DNA from: Aequorivita sp. H23M31
Lineage (GTDB): Bacteria; Bacteroidota; Bacteroidia; Flavobacteriales; Flavobacteriaceae
Reading direction: 5' to 3'
Assembly: GCF_004022485.1 (NCBI RefSeq)
Contig: NZ_CP034951.1
Location: forward strand, 1,922,001 to 1,986,000
Length of the DNA stretch: 64,000 nt
This document shows positions 60,403 to 64,000 of the stretch, piece after piece; position 1 is the stretch's first letter, and each line of letters opens with the position of its first letter. The notes beneath the pieces are model-generated. The model was not told the DNA's origin. It made no database searches and saw only the letters and a list, made by a program, of their open reading frames with translations. A program made the position numbers and the translations under genes.

Positions 60403-63273
60403 TTATCTTTTAATAACACGAAGACTTTGGCTCTCTCCATTAGATGAAATAGTTACCATATAAACGCCGCTTTTCAATTCCTGTGCAAGATCAATCTTTA
60501 CAGTACTTCCAGAGAATGTCGGTTGGCTTGTAAAAACCTGTCTTCCCAACATATCATTTATAGAAATTTCAACTGTTTGCCCATCCAAGTTTGGAGCACT
60601 TATATTGAAGATATTATTGTCTATTGGGTTCGGGAACAATCTAATGCCTGAAAGCATATTGTTATCTTCTAGACCAAGACGTTGTTCTGTACGGATTGAG
60701 AAACGGTCTACAGACTTACTTAATGGATAATCCGCACTTACACTAAAGTCGTAGGTATTATCTCCAGCTTCTAAGAGTGTGCTAGTTCCAGTGAAACTGT
60801 CATCAAGGTAAAGTGATACATCCTCAAGACCAACAACAGTGAGCAAAAGTGTATATTCCGCTTGAGTATATCCAGTGCTATACAATTGGTAAGTTTCAGA
60901 TGGTACTGGCATTTCTCTTCTCTCAACACTTAAATAAGTACCATCGTGGTCTATCCCAAAGTTTTCAGCAAAGTTAAAGGGTTTTACCGCATCATAACGG
61001 TCTAATTCGTTACTAAAGTTTCCATCAAACATCATTCTAAAACCATCATGTAGGCGTCCTCCAGTATTATATCGCTCAGTTGTAAATACTTGAACGGTTA
61101 ACATATTTTCCGCAAGCAAGGTTTCTCCCGTTGCACTAGTTTGGGTGTGATTTCCAGGGGCTTTGTCGTCCTGCTTGAAGGCGATAGTTACATCTCCACT
61201 ACCTAAAGAAGCAACTTGGGCACCTTGACCTACTTGCAAGTATTTGTTAGCCTGAGAACCAACAGCCTCACCTCCGGCGGTATTAGTGGACATGGTAACG
61301 GTAGCCCAACCTCCTATGGTACCGAATGTAGGATCATAAATGTAAAGGAACTCATCATTCACATTGCTCGAATTATTAAATACTGTCTCCATATTAACTG
61401 CACTTTGGTATGGATTTCCAAACATCACAAAATCCCCAGCTTCGATAACCTCGTATACTTGAGTATGGAATCCGTGAGCAAGCTCTCCAGAGGCCCGTAA
61501 AATTGTTGTTACACCATCTCCGGCAGAATTATCGGTTAAATCCACGCTTCTATCTCCGCGTACGTACAACAAATAAGGGGTTCCTGCTTTCAAGATTATA
61601 TTATCCGTATTTGGAATTGCCTCATATTCTTGGGTCAAAGTACTTACTGTATACATAGAGGGATTTCCCGTAAGCGTAGCATCAAATCCATTATCGCCAG
61701 TTTTACTACCGGTAATATGGGTACCATAGCCCAGATTCGGATTTTGATTATCCGCTGGGAAAGAAGTTCCAGTGTTGTGAACTCCTTCTTGCCAGCTGTG
61801 ATTAATTGTGTTACCGGTATTTACTGAACTACTTACTATTCGGTATGCTCGGTTCCCACTCATATATTTGTGCATGGTAACAATTCCACTTCCAGAAAAG
61901 TGTGAACTTTCAGAAACTTTGGCCAATTCTCCATCTGCATCTTCATCACTAAGGAAAATAATTTCCCCATCGTTGATAACATCTCCACCCGCAGTCAAAT
62001 ACAGTACATTTTTTATGCTCAATTTAGCACCTGGTTTAACGGAAAGATTGTTAATGTAGGTATCCCCAACAAGGTCTGCAGTACCATTTACAACTAAAAC
62101 ACTTTTAGTTGTACTAGGATCTGTACTTGGAGAATGTGGATGCCAAGCACCACCTTCATATACATAATCCTCAACGATTTCGTTTACGCTTACATCATCG
62201 AGTGACATATACTCACCTGTGGGGTTCTGGTGTTTACCTTTAATTCCTATATAATAAGTACCCGTGCTAGGAGGAGTAAATATTCCTGAGAATTCTTGAT
62301 ACGTATCAGTAACCAAAGTGTTATTAGTAATTGTATTTACCATTGCAGCTGCGGTGGAGGAAACTCCGTAAGACGCTCTAACGAACACTGATTCATTCTG
62401 ATCTTGCTTTGCGTAAAATTTTAATTCATAGTAAGTATCTTCCTCAAGATCTAGCGCGTAAAAAATCCAATCGTTGTTATCTTTAGCCAGAGTAATATAC
62501 TCTGAACCTGATCTTGCGCTTCGGTTGTAAGTGTCAGACTGGGTTCTGGTAACCCAATTTTCTGTACCAGCAACGCTTTCTTGACTCCAGCAGCCACCAA
62601 GGTCTGCACCATCGGTGTAACTATTTTCAAAGTCTTCTGTAAAGGGAATGCCAGCTGGGCACCCAACTGCAAAACCTAAGAGCATATTGTTAATATAATT
62701 ATTCCTGAATGTTGCGGCAGGAGGAGATGCAGGATTAGGATTGGTATTATCATTCCTATAGATGATACTCCTATATGACCCGACATTGGCCGTCTTTCCA
62801 AATTTAGTACCACCACCATTAAGGTTATCTCCCGGCTTATTCTCATCAACGGCTATAACCAAATTGTCCATGCCATTATAGGGAAATGAATTGGTAAAGT
62901 TTATAGTCATCCAGTTGCCCCCAGCCGGAAAAGTAACATCACCATCAAAAACCTTTACAAGTGAAGTTGATAAAACCCAATCCGTATTACTGCTAAATGA
63001 TGTTTTTGCTGTATGACCCAAATAAATCGCCCAATTGTCACTATTAGTAGGACCTCCACTATCAAAATAGAATGAAATGGAAGTTATATTTCCAGCTGTA
63101 TTGATTTGATTTGAGTACACCAATTGTTGCGAATAGGAATAACCCCAACCTCCATCAATAGGCAAGAAGGCAGACGTGCCGACTTGAGTTCCAATGGTTA
63201 CGACCTGGGCATTTGCCTGCAACGCAAATAAAGTCGTCATCAGTGAGAAAAATAAGAGTGTAATCTTTTTCAT
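60403..63273 (-). CDS. Large T9SS-exported surface protein
   Basis: 956 residues with signal peptide (KKITLLFFSLMTTLFALQANAQ). The first 200 residues form beta-strands (ITSISFYFDSGGPTNSDNWA). A second module at about 205-365 begins FTEDFENSYTDGADLGGCWS, which resembles choice-of-anchor/MAM-like carbohydrate or adhesion domains. A long beta-rich middle follows. The sorting domain begins IRLFPNPIDNNIFN and ends QSLRVIKR. It should be exported and processed by the PorU pathway. Confidence 0.85.
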   Translation of the reverse strand: MKKITLLFFSLMTTLFALQANAQVVTIGTQVGTSAFLPIDGGWGYSYSQQLVYSNQINTAGNITSISFYFDSGGPTNSDNWAIYLGHTAKTSFSSNTDWVLSTSLVKVFDGDVTFPAGGNWMTINFTNSFPYNGMDNLVIAVDENKPGDNLNGGGTKFGKTANVGSYRSIIYRNDNTNPNPASPPAATFRNNYINNMLLGFAVGCPAGIPFTEDFENSYTDGADLGGCWSQESVAGTENWVTRTQSDTYNRSARSGSEYITLAKDNNDWIFYALDLEEDTYYELKFYAKQDQNESVFVRASYGVSSTAAAMVNTITNNTLVTDTYQEFSGIFTPPSTGTYYIGIKGKHQNPTGEYMSLDDVSVNEIVEDYVYEGGAWHPHSPSTDPSTTKSVLVVNGTADLVGDTYINNLSVKPGAKLSIKNVLYLTAGGDVINDGEIIFLSDEDADGELAKVSESSHFSGSGIVTMHKYMSGNRAYRIVSSSVNTGNTINHSWQEGVHNTGTSFPADNQNPNLGYGTHITGSKTGDNGFDATLTGNPSMYTVSTLTQEYEAIPNTDNIILKAGTPYLLYVRGDRSVDLTDNSAGDGVTTILRASGELAHGFHTQVYEVIEAGDFVMFGNPYQSAVNMETVFNNSSNVNDEFLYIYDPTFGTIGGWATVTMSTNTAGGEAVGSQANKYLQVGQGAQVASLGSGDVTIAFKQDDKAPGNHTQTSATGETLLAENMLTVQVFTTERYNTGGRLHDGFRMMFDGNFSNELDRYDAVKPFNFAENFGIDHDGTYLSVERREMPVPSETYQLYSTGYTQAEYTLLLTVVGLEDVSLYLDDSFTGTSTLLEAGDNTYDFSVSADYPLSKSVDRFSIRTEQRLGLEDNNMLSGIRLFPNPIDNNIFNISAPNLDGQTVEISINDMLGRQVFTSQPTFSGSTVKIDLAQELKSGVYMVTISSNGESQSLRVIKR

Positions 63274-63840
63274 AAAAAATTATTTTAATTTAGCGTTCGT
63301 TACTTAACAAATTACCTTCCTAACCCTTAATGAAATTTTATCCTTATTTGAAAATTAAAAATTCTTCTTCTTATGATAGGTTGGTAAGTTTACAAAAATA
63401 AGAAAATATTGACAAAAAGATTGAAAATTATATTAATTAAACCGATAATTTGCTGATTTTATAAATAAAAGTGCTATTTACCTCATTTAATACAAAACAT
63501 TCAAAAAATAGCATAAGATTTAGAATATATTATACAATTTTAACGTATAGACAGATAATTTGTTAAGGAGAAATGCTTGATATATTGCTTTTTGTCAATA
63601 ATCTGCAATGGAATGTTTGAAATATAGATGGATTTTAGCTCTATAAATTTTTAAAATTTCGGCATAACTATCTATGAAATACCAAACTATTCCAAAATTA
63701 ATAAGTTCAATTATTTAGCCTCCGTATCCAAAAAAAATACTCTACTTGTTGGAAAACATCTTCTTGTTAGAAATTTCGACATTTTTTTGGCAAATCTTGA
63801 TTAAATGTTCAATTGATCTAGGTGATTCTAGTAGTGGGGA
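63274..63840. other. Intergenic region upstream of the 60403 gene
   Basis: About 570 very AT-rich bases without a credible ORF. A TATTTTTG box on the minus strand (63400-63393) fits TAnnTTTG and could be the promoter of the 60403 gene, giving a leader of about 110 bases. Confidence 0.45.
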
Positions 63841-63849
63841 AGAGGTCTC

Positions 63850-63872
63850 CCTTCAACAGGCTCAGGATAAAA
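63850..63872. repeat. Dispersed repeat-like element
   Basis: CTCCCTTCAACAGGCTCAGG resembles the CCCTTCGACAAGCTCAGGG repeats I know from many bacterial intergenic regions. It is imperfectly palindromic. Confidence 0.4.
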
Positions 63873-63927
63873 CATTTCAATTACGCTCATTACAGCACTT
63901 CTCGTCCTGTAATAATCTACATGAAAT

Positions 63928-63958
63928 AAAAAAGCCTCTACTTTTTAGTAAAGGCTTT
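63928..63958 (-). terminator. Terminator following a tRNA-like 3' end
   Basis: On the minus strand AAAGCCTTTAC pairs with GTAGAGGCTTT around TAAAAA (one G-U) and is followed by a T-rich stretch. It sits about 10 bases after the tRNA-like remnant at the edge, in the same arrangement as in the tRNA-Val array. Confidence 0.7.
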
Positions 63959-63966
63959 CTTCGTTG

Positions 63967-64000
63967 TAGCGGGAACAGGACTTCCTTCGGCTCCGCGCAG
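63967..64000 (-). pseudogene. tRNA-like 3' remnant joined to a GC-rich repeat (cut by the window edge)
   Basis: On the minus strand AGTCCTGTTCCCGCTA looks like the second half of a T-arm followed by a 3' acceptor strand and discriminator. Immediately upstream, where the rest of the T-arm should be, the sequence is CTGCGCGGAGCCGAAGGA, which resembles another dispersed repeat. The remainder is outside the window, so the isotype and integrity cannot be told. Confidence 0.4.

Noticed and set aside
63900..63930. GIY-YIG gene after the right-edge terminator
   Set aside because: The minus strand reads ATG-TAG directly after the T-run, and no GIY-YIG motif can be recovered in any frame.

Overview
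The window is chromosomal DNA from a gliding-type marine or soil member of the Flavobacteriaceae (Bacteroidetes). This rests on several signals. The type IX secretion sortase gene porU (cut by the left edge) is divergent from the gliding lipoprotein gene gldJ. Four large secreted proteins carry type A T9SS C-terminal signals. Promoters use the TAnnTTTG -7 box and Shine-Dalgarno sites are absent. The genus cannot be fixed from the sequence alone.

Layout. 1-5.9 kb: porU (partial), gldJ, murF, tRNA-Val(GAC) and a YitT-family membrane protein. 6.0-8.1 kb: an intact tRNA-Val(TAC) followed by a tandem array of about 358-bp units. Each unit is a tRNA-Val-like sequence, a hairpin terminator and an 82-residue GIY-YIG nuclease gene whose stop codon lies inside the next tRNA-like sequence. 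There are five complete nuclease genes, one truncated one and five altered tRNA copies. The anticodon arm of each altered copy has been replaced by a CCCGAA...TTCGGG palindrome. In one copy that palindrome has expanded to eight units. 8.2-17 kb: a Bcr/CflA-type exporter, then a minus-strand block of folC, a TonB-like protein, exbD, exbB, nhaD, an amino-acid dehydrogenase and anmK. 17-33.9 kb: acyl-CoA dehydrogenase, a putative porin, rnhB, lipoproteins, lipB, a T9SS-exported metallopeptidase, a 52-residue YqaE/Pmp3 protein, lysS and a pair of small Spy-like periplasmic proteins. 33.9-43.4 kb: hemL, an amidase/LysM lipoprotein, a D-cysteine desulfhydrase-like enzyme, aconitase, a ClC transporter and a macro-domain protein. 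43.5-47.2 kb: two tandem toxin-antitoxin modules, one with a broken toxin, then a flavoprotein and a PLP decarboxylase. 47.4-63.3 kb: three further T9SS cargo proteins, an EEP-family hydrolase, a TolC-RND-adaptor efflux operon and an M28 peptidase.

How the genes work together. PorU and GldJ belong to the machinery that exports and anchors the four CTD-bearing proteins. ExbB, ExbD and the TonB-like protein, encoded near NhaD, would energise outer-membrane transport. The TolC/RND/adaptor genes form one tripartite pump.

The most unusual region is the tRNA/GIY-YIG array. A tRNA-like 3' remnant joined to another GC-rich repeat lies at the extreme right edge and may show the same kind of event. 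A second genome-scale pattern is a set of eight intergenic (or gene-end) arrays of degenerate repeats. All have a 7-bp period, but each uses different words.
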